64,000 bases of DNA from Doris montereyensis (Eukaryota > Mollusca > Gastropoda > Nudibranchia > Dorididae): NCBI GenBank assembly GCA_037039925.1, contig JAXRKP010000366.1:74501-138500 (forward strand). The letters are read 5' to 3'. Under the pieces are notes generated by a model. That model was not told where the DNA came from, made no database searches, and saw only the letters and a list, made by a program, of their open reading frames with translations. The position numbers and the translations under genes were made by a program. Positions 12,170-25,462 of the stretch are shown piece by piece; position 1 is the first letter of the stretch, and every line of letters starts with the position of its first letter.

Positions 12170-12335
12170 TTAAAATTAACCCTGTCCAGTGTATGCGGTG
12201 ATCTCAGGGTGAATTGAGAGGAAAGATAATGATACACGCCAGGTGAAAGAGCTAATGAGTAAAGAGTGAAAGGCAAGAAGAATGGCCTATCAGCAGTACC
12301 ACAAACTGCCAAGTGCCAGCATCTAAACATGTCGT
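12170..12335 (-). mobile_element. Family D repeat copy
   Basis: Shares 'ccctgtccag..tatgcggtgatctcaggg', then 'gtgaaagagc' and 'gagtgaaaggcaag' with the other family D copies. Confidence 0.65.
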
Positions 12336-12929
12336 CATTAAAAGACAAAACAAAAACAAATCATGTACAGCATCAAAAATCAATTGAAATATTCAGTCAG
12401 TTATGAGAATAAATAGTTATTTTGTCAATACATTATATCTGATGTCCAAAGTTTTAGAACAAGATAAAGGACAAACATTGCAAAATATTACGGAATGATT
12501 GGCACAAATGCCCACAAAGCACACTAACATTTCAGTCGCAGATGTTCTAGCCACCAATTACCTGTGATCTTCCACAGTGAGAATTTGACAATCTTTCAAC
12601 TCATCGGTTGAATGAATTAGGATAAGCATATCATTTTCTCTTCTTATACAAGCATGGCAGAAATATTGTTTGAAAATGCCCCCCCCCCCCCCCAAATTTA
12701 CCCAATAACATAAGCAAACATACTCACACATACAAACTTATGCGTTATGTTCTATGTCACTCTCTTTCTTTTTGTAATGTAAACCCAAACATAAAAGTTG
12801 TAAGACAAGTCTCACAATAGTATCAACAAATAAATGTACATTGGTCATCTGATGGCGAATCGATGGGACATTTTTATAAATTTTATATTTTTAATTTTTT
12901 AGCGATGAATTTTCTGTTGGTAGTATGCT
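12336..12929. other. Intergenic with 15-base poly-C run
   Basis: A C15 run lies at 12679-12693. Otherwise nothing recognised. Confidence 0.45.
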
Positions 12930-13995
12930 CCAATCAGTTTTACTTTTACTGTACTGAAGTACAATGAGGGAAGGTGACAATCAATGTGTAAGGATGTGAT
13001 GAGGTATGTTTGACAGCCTGATCTTGTTTATTCTTGTACTGCGGTAAAATGAGTGCGGGTGACAATGAATATGTGAGGATGGGACTAGGTATGTTTGACA
13101 GCCTGATCTTCTTTCTATTTTCTTGTACTGGGGTAAAATGAGTGTAGGTGACAATCAATGTGTAAGGATGTGACTAGGTATGTTTGGCAGCCTGATCTTG
13201 TATCTGTTTTACTGTACTAGGGTAAAATGAGTGCCGGTGACAATCAATGTGCAAGGATGTGACTAGATATATTTGACAGCCTGATCTTGTATCTGTTTTA
13301 CTGTACTGGGGTAAAATAAGTGCAGGTGACTATCAATGTGTGAGGATGGGACTAGGTATATTTGACAGCCTGATCTTGTATCTGTTTTACTGTACTGGGG
13401 TCAAATGAGTGCAGGTGACTATCAATGTGTGAGGATGGGACTATGTATATTTGACAGCCTGATCTTGTATCTGTTTTACTGTACTGGGGTAAAATGAATG
13501 CCGGTGACAATCAATGTGTAAGGATGTGACTAGATATATTTGACAGCCTGATCTTGTATCTGTTTTACTGTACTGGGGTAAAATGAATGCAGGCGACTAT
13601 CAATGTGTAAGGATGGGACTAGGTATATTTGACAGCCTGATCTTGTATCTGTTTTACTGTACTGGGGTAAAATGAGTGCAGGCGACTATCAATGTGTGAG
13701 GATGTGACTAGATATATTTGACAGCCTGATCTTGTATCTGTTTTACTGTACTGGGGTAAAATGAGTGCAGGCGACTATCAATGTGTAAGGATGGGACTAG
13801 GTATATTTGACAGCCTGATCTTGTATCTGTTTTACTGTACTGGGGTAAAATGAGTGCAGGCGACTATCAATGTGTGAGGATGGGACTAGGTATGTTTGAC
13901 AGCCTGATCTTGTATATATTTTACCATACTGGGGTATTATGAGTGTAGGTGACAATCAATGTGCAAAGCTGGAACTATGAATAATTTGAGTCTGA
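12930..13995. repeat. 89-bp minisatellite, about 11-12 copies
   Basis: The anchor 'tgacagcctgatctt' recurs at 13011, 13096, 13185, 13274, 13363, 13452, 13541, 13630, 13719, 13808 and 13897. After one 85-bp step the spacing is exactly 89 bp. Each unit carries 'ctgtactggggtaaaatga' and 'ctatcaatgtgt'. The period is not a multiple of three, so no repeat protein is encoded. Edge units are the most diverged and the central units nearly identical, the usual outcome of unequal exchange. Confidence 0.95.
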
Positions 13996-14000
13996 TCTAG

Positions 14001-14030
14001 CCCCCCCCCCCCCCCCCCCCCCCCCCCCCC
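14001..14030. repeat. Poly-C run (30 C)
   Basis: Thirty consecutive C immediately downstream of the 89-bp array. Confidence 0.97.
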
Positions 14031-15151
14031 ACACGGGATGAGTTTGTTATTTTACCGATGAAGGATTTCCCCCATTATTTATTAAGTATAATATACCTGT
14101 GTAAATTGTCAAGAGGTGCGGGCTGCCTGGAAACTATCAGTGGTTGTGAATTCATGATAGCGGGTTTCCTCAATAGAGGTTATTATAACAAATGAACCGT
14201 CTGACAGTTTCACTGTGAAAAAGAAAAGATGTGAATTAAGAACACTTGTTGAGGACTAGCATGTATAGTTTTCCAGTCTTCCAATCTATAATACACATAC
14301 AACATATGTGTAAAAGACACTTAATGAAAGTTTCACATGTTGACACGTCTACTCGCACATAATGGCCAAAAGGGCTGACTTTTGCGCTCTAAAAAGATTC
14401 CTGAAATGCCCCATCTGGCCAGTAATAATACTTCACAATCAACTGCCCAATGTGAGTAATGAGTATTACTGTCAACTAGAAAAATACCTTGTATGGTGTG
14501 GGGGAAAAAACCAACAATTAAAAAAATGCAAAGTATATAGGTTTATAATCTACATTTCAAGTAAAAATATGAATAAAATAAACCATTGTAAAAAGTTAAA
14601 TCCAAGGATAGTCTACTGCAAGATATTCAAGTTACCGAAAATGAAAAAGAAAACCTCCCCTGACACCTGAATATCCTATGCACATATAAAAACCTCCTTG
14701 TAATCTCCAGGTTTCAACAAAGGATATCATGAGCAATAGAAGAAATGGATATTAAAACTGTACATTCGTATCTTCCAGTCTATCTAGTCACATGGCATCA
14801 CAATAGTGATAGCACCCAATAATACAACTTAATAAGATGGTCAAGATGGAAGAAATGATGACAAAGGACAAGTTATTTCATTAGCAAAAACGGCAACAAA
14901 GCAACCAAAATCAGCATGTTTATTGTCATCCTCTCTGCTTGTTCACAAAAGAAAAAGCAGGAGCTCAAATTCGTGACAGAGGAGGTACGCATTTCAAGTC
15001 TGGATCTTTATTTTTCTTTAGAAAAAATTTCCAGAAGGGCATCTACTCTTTGAGTGCCAAAAAAAGTCATTGCTCTATGCCACATTCATTATATCCCCTG
15101 CAAGGACAACAAGAGTGAGACATTTCAAAGGCCTATAACTTTGTGAAGCAT
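14031..15151. other. Intergenic, downstream of GALNT7
   Basis: No gene recognised. The 102-codon plus-strand frame at 14362-14670 is Lys/Asn-rich without motifs. TTTATT at 15007-15012 is a minus-strand AATAAA that could end the GALNT7 transcript, but this is weak. Confidence 0.4.
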
Positions 15152-15365
15152 TGAATGCCAATCACCAATCTATCCATGTTTCCGCTCGGTTGTTCTATGC
15201 CAAACATCGATGGTATCAGCTGTGGACGTTTCCTCACAATCTGTATTTCATAACAGTATTAGTAAACGAAAGAAAAATTGTGAGGAAACGCCTGACTCGA
15301 TACATCAGCGTTTGGCACAGAACAACATTGCAGAAGCACCGACAGATCAGCGATTGGCACTCACA
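15152..15365. repeat. Long diverged inverted repeat (foldback)
   Basis: The left arm 15152-15243 and the reverse complement of the right arm 15275-15365 align over about 90 bp. Shared words include 'gccaatc', 'gttgttct.tgccaaac' and the perfect 'gtttcctcacaat'/'attgtgaggaaac' pair beside a loop of about 30 bp. By eye the identity is roughly three quarters. Confidence 0.75.
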
Positions 15366-15494
15366 GACTTGATTGATGCGTTTAAATAGTTTCAAAGGAC
15401 AGCCTTATTACTTGGCTATCAATGGACAAAATGAGGTAACTATCAAAGAGCTTTATCACAATCATTAAAAATAAAAAGTAAATAGGGAAACGTC

Positions 15495-15685
15495 TTAAGA
15501 TATAACAAACAACTTATTCTTTAACTTTTTTATATTCTTTTCACGAACGCTTCCAAGGATATACTTCTTTTTTATACTCCATTTCATAGCAGAATCTTTT
15601 GCATTGCAAAACTGGAGATGTAGGTGGCGGTCAGATCCGTGAGCTCGCACTTGCCGAGATCTCTGTGTCGCATCAGCCTGCTTCC
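15495..15685 (-). CDS. GALNT7: GALNT7 last coding exon (lectin gamma repeat, frame-broken)
   Basis: The acceptor is at 15686-15687. Entering in the phase of the previous exon, the frame reads [13 protein letters not shown] and then runs to TGA at 15584-15586. The homologous continuation [16 protein letters not shown] (lectin QxW-like end) lies in the other frame and stops at 15495-15497. One missing base between about 15630 and 15647 would join them. If the literal frame is used, the protein ends at 15584 without its last lectin strand. Confidence 0.85.
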
Positions 15686-18600
15686 CTGAAAACACATGAC
15701 ATTTAAGTCAGGTTAAAATATGCTATCTATGCCAGATTAAATCATTCATCACATGTTCACACTGAAAGCTCTTACAATTATGACAATAACAATAATAATG
15801 GTGATAATAAAAATGACAAGAATGATGATGATGATAATAATAATTAGAAAGAAATAATGATAAAAATAACAATAGTAGTAATAATAATATCAACAATAAT
15901 AATAATGATAGTGATAACAATACTACTACAAATAATATAATCATAATATTAATGTTAATAATAATAGTCATTACAATGATCATTATTCCTTGAAGCAAGA
16001 AGTTAGATGAGAAAAACAAATCACAAAATAAGACAAAACATCTTTCAAAAGAGAAATGAACACTGTATATCAGTAAAGGAGAGATTGTAACAACACATAA
16101 AAAAATCTTTCCCATGTAAAGAAGAGTGGCAACCAAAACGAGGAAAAGTCATTGAGTGCGTTCAAAACGTGCACCACAAGTCCTCACCTCGTCCCATTCC
16201 CATGGTCCTGTAGGCTTTGTGGGACAAACACTGACGTGAAGTGTATCAGCGTTCTGGGCCAGTATGCAGCGCTCTCCATTGCCGATCTGTCCCTTCACGT
16301 TCAAACGGAATTCCTGAAAATCAGTATTAAAAATAATAATAATTGCCCTTAGCAACCTACAGAAACCAGAGTTTGTTTTCCATGTTTGACACTTTTTTTT
16401 TTAAACGGGTTGATTTGATTTGATTTACCCACATCCACAACTAAGGTGATAGGTTTTTAATTTTGCCTGGACGACTGCCCTGTAAACAGTCAAGGGATCT
16501 TTAACGTGCACAAAGTGTTGTGTTCTACACACAGGTCCTCCTTTTTATCGTCCATCTCCGATGGGACTAGGTGTCAATCCACCTACTTGGACCAGAGGCG
16601 TAGATTTTGCTTGAAAAAAAATTGACAAAACTTTTCAACCGTTGGCGGGTATGAACCCACTACCTTTTGGTTGTGAGGTCGACACCTTGCCACTGGACTA
16701 CTTAGTCCCCCTTTTAAAGGGTCAAAGAGTAAAGCTGAGAAGATCAAAACTCCAAAATCCTTGATGTCTTAGATCAATAACAAACAGTAGCCTTTCTTCA
16801 TTCAAATTCAGCCTGTTCATCATACATGTTGATCTCAAGGTGACTAAAGAGGATACAACTAGATGGGAGATGTGAAAGAATGAGAGGAAAGAAGTAGGAC
16901 CAACCAATAGCACGTATCAGAAACCCAATATAACGGCATTAAGAAATTCAAACTGTATCGGAAAACTTCATTGAAGATCAGTATGTCATAATATACAACA
17001 TAACAAGGAATAAAACCTTTGAATTTGTCTTCATAAAGTAAAATGGCTAATCCTTTCCAGACCTAAAAGTCTGGAAAATGATACAAGATCACCTCCTAGC
17101 TAAACGATATCATTATTGAAAATTACCGTGTTCACCTTGCAGTGATCTTTGGGTGTCACAGGCTTAAACTGGGAGAAGACGTGTTATACTATGTCTTTCT
17201 CAAAGAACACAATGTAGAACCTCCCATTGCTAGGATTTGAACCTGAGATCTCATTATTCCAAGTCTGGTTGGGTAGCCTTATCACTAGGCTAACAACGCC
17301 ACTAGCTTTCAGCCTTTTGCGGGGTTATTCCTTCTTCTCCTTGATTTGATCTACACCCACATTTTGCCCAGACTGCCCTGTAAACAGCCAAGGGATCTTT
17401 AACGCGCACAGTGTTGTGATCTGCACACAGAAACTCCTTTTTATCACCCGTCTCTGATGGGACTAGGTGTCGACCCACCTACCTGGATCAGGGGATAGAT
17501 TGTATTCGTCGAAAAAAAAAATCAAGAAAATGTTTCAACTGTAGGCGGGGCTTGAATCTAACACCTTAGGGTTGAGAGGCAGACACCTTACCTCTGGACT
17601 ACTGAGTTCCCCTTCTTCTCCTTATATGAAAGAACTTTCTTTGTATAAAACCAACGAGGAAATAATCCCACCATACCTGAGTACTGCCAGAACCGTGACA
17701 TGTGCTAATCCCAATGGGTCCACCACCGTCTGGCTGACCATAGGTGTCCCAACACTGCTCACTGGAATCCGTTGAATAAATCTAAACCAAAAATGAAAAC
17801 AAATTTATACCTCAGAAGTGAATGATTGTATCATGGAACATTGGCCTCACAAACTATCAGTTTGTTAGAGAGAACAAAGGATTTTTATTGAAGTGAATTG
17901 TCTTGACCACTACTTGGTGTGTTATTGATGGTAGAAAGAGACAATGTGTTGTAATTTAGACGAATGTGGAAGGAGCTTGTAGTGGCCACTCTTACACAAA
18001 TTGAACACAGCTGCCAATTGTACTTTGCTCTTTATTTATCATGGCTTTAGGGCAGCTCTTCCAAACTGAACAATATTACTTGCCTTATTAATAACACTTT
18101 ATCGGGATATATAGGTTTCACATCTAAATATTATAAGCTATAAAGTTACATTTTTAATCAATAACACAGCACAAAAAACATGAACTAGCCATTAGGCCCA
18201 GGTAACCCTGCACACTGACGTAAGAATCGTGTAGGCAAACTGAATCGCAAACACACAGTGTGTGATGAAGTGGGTAGTTCCACACGGGTTAAACGTTGGA
18301 TCTAGCATTGCCAGAATTCAAACTCAGGACTTCATGACCCCATATTTTGACAAAGCTGGATAAATATTTAAATGGAAATTGAGTTTACCAAAGCCAACAT
18401 TGCCTGAAAAAAGAAGAAGAAGAAGTTCCATCAAGGTCCTTATAGCCCATAGAGCCACAGCATATACTAGTTTCTATAGCGTGGAGTAGCACAGGTGATA
18501 ATAATCTCCTCCTGCATGAGACACTAGTCTGTCGCAGGTTTCTATTTCCAATCTATTGCTAGTATCCATTTGCATCTGGGTAGAGTGGGCAAATGTGTGT

Positions 18601-21600
18601 TACGTGTCTGTCTCAAGGAACACAATGTCACCCTAGCATTGTCAGGATTCAAACTCAGGACTTCTCGACTATAGAGTCTTGATAAAGCTGTATGAATATT
18701 TAACTGGAAATTGAGATTACCAAAGCTGACATTACCTGACCCCATGCTTTATTTGGCGGTGGCTTTGGAAATTTGTTGTAAACATCGTAAGCCACGTTGT
18801 CCATAAACCAACCAAAACTTTTACACTTGTGCTCCTTCTTGAAAGCCAGCTGTTTAGAAATATCGCCTATTGGATATCCACGCAAACTTGGCTCTCGTGT
18901 GTAAAAATAGTTTTTGAATTCATCGTCCATCCATACCTCCACAACTCTCATGTAATTCTGCCGTTTCAAAAAACAAAAAAAAAAAGGAAAAGCATGACAC
19001 AAATTCTCCAATAAGATGATGTGGTCATAAAGAACTAAAATCTATTAGTTTTTATTTCATAAAGCATTGACAGAAGAGAGAATTTTTTGTAACAAACACA
19101 TGTTTTGTAAAAAGTACTTACTTAACTATATATTATACTATCTACATATAACTTAATACTACAGGCTGTCTTGAACTAAATGGGATGTACACTATACGTT
19201 ACAATGTTATACCAACCACTTTCTCTACCAACCCTCCGTTGAGGAAAGAATTTCTCTCTTCTCAAACGACACTGACTTTGTTCTATCATATAAATTATAA
19301 TTTATCGATAATAAAATTTGCTTTACAGTGACCACTTGAATAAGATTGTCTTCATTATTTATTTCTTCTCCTCTGACAAGCAAAAGCACACCAATTTATT
19401 ACTCTCCTGATTTTTGTGATAAATCACTGTGCATGTAGTGAAAAAAAACCAAACCCTTGAGATAACAAACTTTACAGTCACAAATTCAGAAAAAATAACT
19501 CAATTATCATCCACAATTACAAACAATGTATTTACAGTGCAATATCAACTAGCATTTGCTAGATTGTTTCTGAAGGCATGAAAGTCAACTAAGCAAATGC
19601 GTCTTTTCACTGTCAAGTACAATACATTTTTTAAAACCGTTTTCTCTGTCACTCTTCAAAAAAGATAGTACAAATGAAGAAAGTTTCTAATGTATCATGC
19701 AAAACATGCTCTTATGGAATGCGTTTGGAAAGATTGCCTAGGGAAGAGAAAGACGGAGAGATCGCTTGTACGTGGCCTATACTCTGCCAAGGGTGAAAGT
19801 GAAAAGCATTGATGACGATGACTTACAAAATCCATAAAGTACTACACATTATGGTGAAAAATAATATGAAGAATGTGAATGATAAAAATGAAAGACTCAC
19901 AATATTGATAGGTGACATGAATGGATCTGTCCTCTTCCCTAAAGTATACGGCATATGGTTTCGGTAGATGTGGCCTACATGTGAACAAGGAACCCATTCT
20001 ATGCTTCCTCCACACTGCCAAATCTGAAAATAAAAGGCATTGTTTCGAAAAAGGAAAATGTTAAATGTGTCAAAGTGATCTGATTTTATCCACATTCACT
20101 ATTAAGGTTAGGTGATCCTTGGTTTATTGGTAGGATTCTTAATTTTGCCTGAACTGTTCTGTAGCTGTAAACAACCAAAGGATCTTCAAGGTACACACAA
20201 GAGTGTTATAATCTGCACCTGGGACCCCCTTTATATCATCTGTCTCTGATGGGATTAAGTGTTTATACACCTAACTAAACTAGTGGGGTGGGTTTTAGCT
20301 GTCTGGGCACGAACCCTCAACACTTTGAGTGAGAGGCCAACCCTTTACCTCTGGACCACCGTGACAATGGGGCTCAGTCGTGTCACTCTCAGCAAGGGTT
20401 TACTTTACCCTCCATCACTTACCCATAATCCTAAGTGGGCTGTGTCTAATATTTAGTCCTAGTGCAGATGGATGGGAAACTCAGAGAGGTGTTGTGTTAT
20501 TAAACTTGTACATTTCAAAGCAGATGCCAAATTTGCAAAATTGCAGTCTAAGACATGTTGTTGTGAAGAGTATATCATTGGATAAAACCATAATAATTCA
20601 GGTACAAATGATGCAATATAATCATATATACATGTGACCTAAATTGAGTGGGACAGATGAGACAAGGACGAAAAGGGGAACAAAAGCTGGAATTCAAGGA
20701 AAAGAGAAGGGAGAGGCACAAAGTTCATTCAACTCGAACTAAAAAATCGTGTTTCCAACGCAAAATTGGAATCGCCAATCTAAACATCTACAATTGCACT
20801 GGATACAATTTGTTAACAAGGAGTGGCAGCTATATCAACGATTCCTTAGCAGTTTGACAGGACTACTGCAGCATAATTAATAAACCCTGAGACAAAAGGT
20901 CATATTCAGGATATATGGTGGACATCAATGGAAAACAAACAAACAGACATACTAACCTTAAATGACAATTCATAATTTTCTCCTCCCCAAATCATAAGAC
21001 CAGGATCGTACCCTCCGAGCTCAAAGAAGTATTTTCTGTCCATAGCAAAAAGGCCACCAGCATGCGTAGGTGATCTGCAACAAGCGTTAAGTTTTGTTAA
21101 AAATATACAAAAATATCTGTTACAAAACCGTTATCAGCAAATTGGGCATGAGTTGTTTGAGCTCCTAGGAACCGTGAAACGACGACCATCGCTCTCATTC
21201 TAAGCCTCAGTTTCAATCGCCATGATGTTGTTATGTTATATCTAACAAACAATGGGTATGATACTTTCATCATATTTTTTACGATTGAATCTTTAAAACA
21301 GGAAATACACACTCATAATACTAGGATGAAATTATGAACACACAAAGATAAAAAAATATAATAATTGCACCATAACATAACAACGAAAAGATCACAATCA
21401 AAATGCAGATATTTTACAAATCTGTACGGGCAAATGATATCAAGAAAACTTTTACTCCAGCCTACCTATACGGTTCACTTGAATGTTCATGACGAGAGAG
21501 CTCCCGTTGGGGTACCTCTGTCTCCTTGTAGAAGAAACCCCATTCAAAGATACCTCGGTGAGGTGTGGATCCGTAGACAGAACTGTATCGCATCGTATTC

Positions 21601-24600
21601 CAGTCTATGCCATCTACCAAAGGGACAGTCATTGTTGTCCTGCAATAAATAAAGACAAAGATGGAATAAGGATTTTGAACAAGTGGTAGAAATGCTAGTG
21701 ATAGCATCCCTTGACTTTTTTGGGATGTAGGGGCGCTGAATTGTTGAACACTTGCACCAATTGTCTCCACGTATAATAATCATGTGGAAGGAATTTGGTT
21801 GTGACAAAGCTCTCTCCCGTGTACTCAGCAATGTTATCTGTTCACTTTTCTTGCAGTCTGCCTGTTCTTCTCCCGTCTAAAAAGGTAGCTGTGAAGAAAG
21901 TCTTTGACAGTCGGCTGTCTCTTGTCACATGGCCACACCATCATAGCTTTCCTTCTTCACATGGTCAGCAGCTCTTTTTAAAGATCCATGTGCCGGGTCA
22001 TAATCGCATGCATTTCCTCATTAGTGGATGTTCAAAAGGTGTAAGCTGCCGATAATGTCTCATGGATCTCTCAACAGGCTTTTTTGTTTCAACTTAATCT
22101 CTTTCACCAGCTAAGGAAATAATCAACAGTGCAACCCATTACTGAAACATACCTGCATATACTTACACAAGTACATGCACTGAAAAAGATCTTTCCTATC
22201 CTTAGGATGTGTGATATCAGAGTCTAATAAGCTTTCCTAGTTACAAGTGCTTTTATGCCTCTACAATAAGTTGATGATATATTTATATATATCAAGAGCG
22301 AGAGAGAGACAGAGACAGAGAAAGAGTGGTAGGTAAAGTGTATAATATAGATAAATATATCTATACTATATATGCATGATCACTTTCCAAAACACAATTT
22401 GAAGAAGATAAGGAAACAGTAAATTTTTAAAAAGTTACATTTAAAAAGTCAGCGGAATACAACAAATCTTTAAATGTAAGATTTGTTTATACCCACACCT
22501 GGGAGTGTACAGAGTGTTATGATCTGCACACAGGATCTCCCTTTTTATCGTCTGTCTCTGATGGTACTAGGTATCAGTCCACCTACCTGGACCAGGGGGA
22601 AAATTTTACTTGAAAAAAAAAGCACAGGAAAAGAAATATGAGTGACTTGCTGGAGAAGGGTTAAATGTAATCCACATGAAGCATGAGTTCAAATTTGACT
22701 GCCATGTTTGAGTGCTGTGACTGCATAAACATCGAACCGGTGGTTTGATAACAATAAGTTGCTCACAGGGCATTTTCAAAGAGTTCGGAGAATTGAAATG
22801 TTTGTAATGTCTTCTACTCATAAAAGAATGACATACCTATTCTGCCGAATTCTATCCAACAAGGGGACAAGCCAGTTTCTGTTACATTCACAATGGGCAT
22901 CCAGAAACACAATGACATCTCCTGTGGATAGTTCTGCTCCACGAGTTCTTGTTCGAATCAGACCTTCTCTCTGTTCGTTCCGATACAATTTGACCAAATC
23001 CCCAAATTGCTTGATGTAGTCTTCAAGTTCGTCCTTCAAATGATCTAGATGAGGAATAAAGTAAAAGTAAAAGATTGTTCAACTCTAGATTTTTTTCATA
23101 ATTGAGAAAGCTTTTGTATATATGTGTTTGTGTTTGAATATTTCTCTATGATCATTAAAATAAATACTCTTGTAAGAATGAAATCTTATACTTAATGAAA
23201 TTTCCGTTGTAAAATCTGAGACTTTGTAGCAAAAGGTCATACGTTTGGTACTGAAGTCATCGACTAGAACAACTTCTTTTAAAAACTGTTTGGGGGAAGT
23301 GTTGATGATACTATGGATAGTCCTGACCAGGGTGGAAAAACCTTCGTTGTGGAAGACAAGAATGACACTAGCCGACGGCTGCTGTTCGTGGTATTGCCAA
23401 AATTTGCATCTGAAAAAAAAGTGAAACAAAGCAAAACAACTGATCACATACTGAATTTCTTATGCGTACCTTCTTTTCCCATACATAAAAAACCCCCCAA
23501 CATTTTATGAAATTTTCCTCAGCCTTTCAAGCTCTCTACGGAGCACAGACAATCATCAAAAAGTCACTAATCACTCCTATCCTGTAGACAATCTAAATGG
23601 ATAGACAATACAAAGCTAAAGACATTTAATGATTTCAGTGCACTCCAAAGAGATTTTCGTTTTTTGTAGCTTCCACCGAGACACTTTACAATACATTACT
23701 ACAAGCATGTAATTATGAGGTAATACAATAAGATTAAGATCCAGTCAGCACTCGATATTATTCCCACTTCTTAATTACAAAATCTGTGAAAATAGCGACC
23801 TTAATGAACGAAAATTCTACTGAAAAATAGGGAATCAATTAATTTCCCCTCATTAAATGTCACTTCTGGCAGAAAAAAATACTGAAATGGAAACAATTTT
23901 GAGATCATTTAGACTCTACATGCAAAGTATGGTTATTCTTAGTGACCTGGCAACAGAACAAAAAATGATAACTCAGAAATATATTTATTATAGATATTGT
24001 ATAATACTATACAATATATCAGGCAATTGAAAATAATATTAAACAAAGTTAATATGTGTATGATATCTCAGAGACGTAAAGTGGGATGAATCATAGAAAA
24101 TTTGCCCTCTGAAATGAAAGATACTATTCTGTACAACTTAATCAGGACCAAAATTACTAGCTCTCACTTCATCAAGAGCAGAATTGGTGGCCCAACTTTT
24201 TACGCTGCTTTACTTGGGATTATGAGATCTGTGTTCGAATACTGACAATTCCAGGTCCGACGGTGGGGTTCTTTGGGAAAGACCCTTTAGACACATCTCG
24301 CAATTCAACCCAGGAGAAAATGGATACCAGCACTAACTTGGGAGAAAAACCTGCAACAGAATAGCATCCTGTCCAGAGGGTGATAGATTATCCCTTTGTC
24401 TGATTAATGGTTTAGAAACTGGGATACACCCAAACTATATAGGTGAACAGTTTTGAACTTTACTTTTTATTTCAAGATAAAACATTCAAAAGGAAAACAA
24501 AGCAAAGAAAAGAGTTTGTGTTGAAATTGGAAAAATAAATTGATCATCGTGACAAAGTGTCCCATAGAACATAAGGTGGATGCAAAATACATTTAATGTT

Positions 24601-25416
24601 CAAAAAAGAAACATAGAAATGTCATTGTTAAAAGATTTATAAGGATTTTTACACTCACTCAGAAGGTCTAGTGTCAGGGATGACACGATTCATTGCCATT
24701 TTATCACTTGCAACCATATTGAAACCAAACTCCTGAACAGTTTGCTGAGCTAAAATCTTTTCCCGGGAAGGCAGATTAATAGGTTTTCCACCCTCACCTG
24801 AAAAAAGAGAATCATGGAACTGTTTTCAAATGATAACTTAACTTATATATCATTAAGAGAATCCATCTTTATATCACCAAGGTCTTTTGCTTTCGTGCAT
24901 GGAAGGTTTGAGAACTTTTGAGTAAGACCTAAAAAGACGAATCCAATAACTGTTAAAGGAACAACCTATCCTGAATGAGATTTTACTTCCTTTTAAACTC
25001 TTCCTCATGAATGTCATTATTGCATATTTAGACAGAGAAAAGGTCTGTTCATTACACTGTGTTATAGCTTTGTATGACGGCAAGAAAAAATAATCTTATA
25101 TATGTGAAAAAGTCACTCGCTTGAAATTATTTGCCTCAAGGCAAAAACGTCCACATTCAACTCAATAGTCAAACAGGTTCAATTAAAAATATATTTTAGT
25201 GCCAACCATGCTGGCATTGCGTTTGTGTTTGGCATTCAATTTCTTTAAAGAAAGAAATATAGATTATCGTCAGGCTTACACTCAGTGCAACAGGAGTCAC
25301 AGTGAGCAAATAGGGTTGATTTTTTGCCCAAGGAAAAAAATGAAATGCCTGAAGCGGGGCTCCAATGCAGTAGCCTTGTGTGACAGTGCAATGTCTTTAA
25401 CTACTCGCCCATCCCA

Positions 25417-25462
<46 letters not shown>

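Noticed and set aside
12930..13995. CRISPR-like array
   Set aside because: The whole 89-bp unit is repeated with no unique spacers, and the window is eukaryotic.
15007..15012. Minus-strand AATAAA as the GALNT7 polyadenylation signal
   Set aside because: Nearly 500 bp beyond the stop with no supporting downstream element; kept only as a remark.
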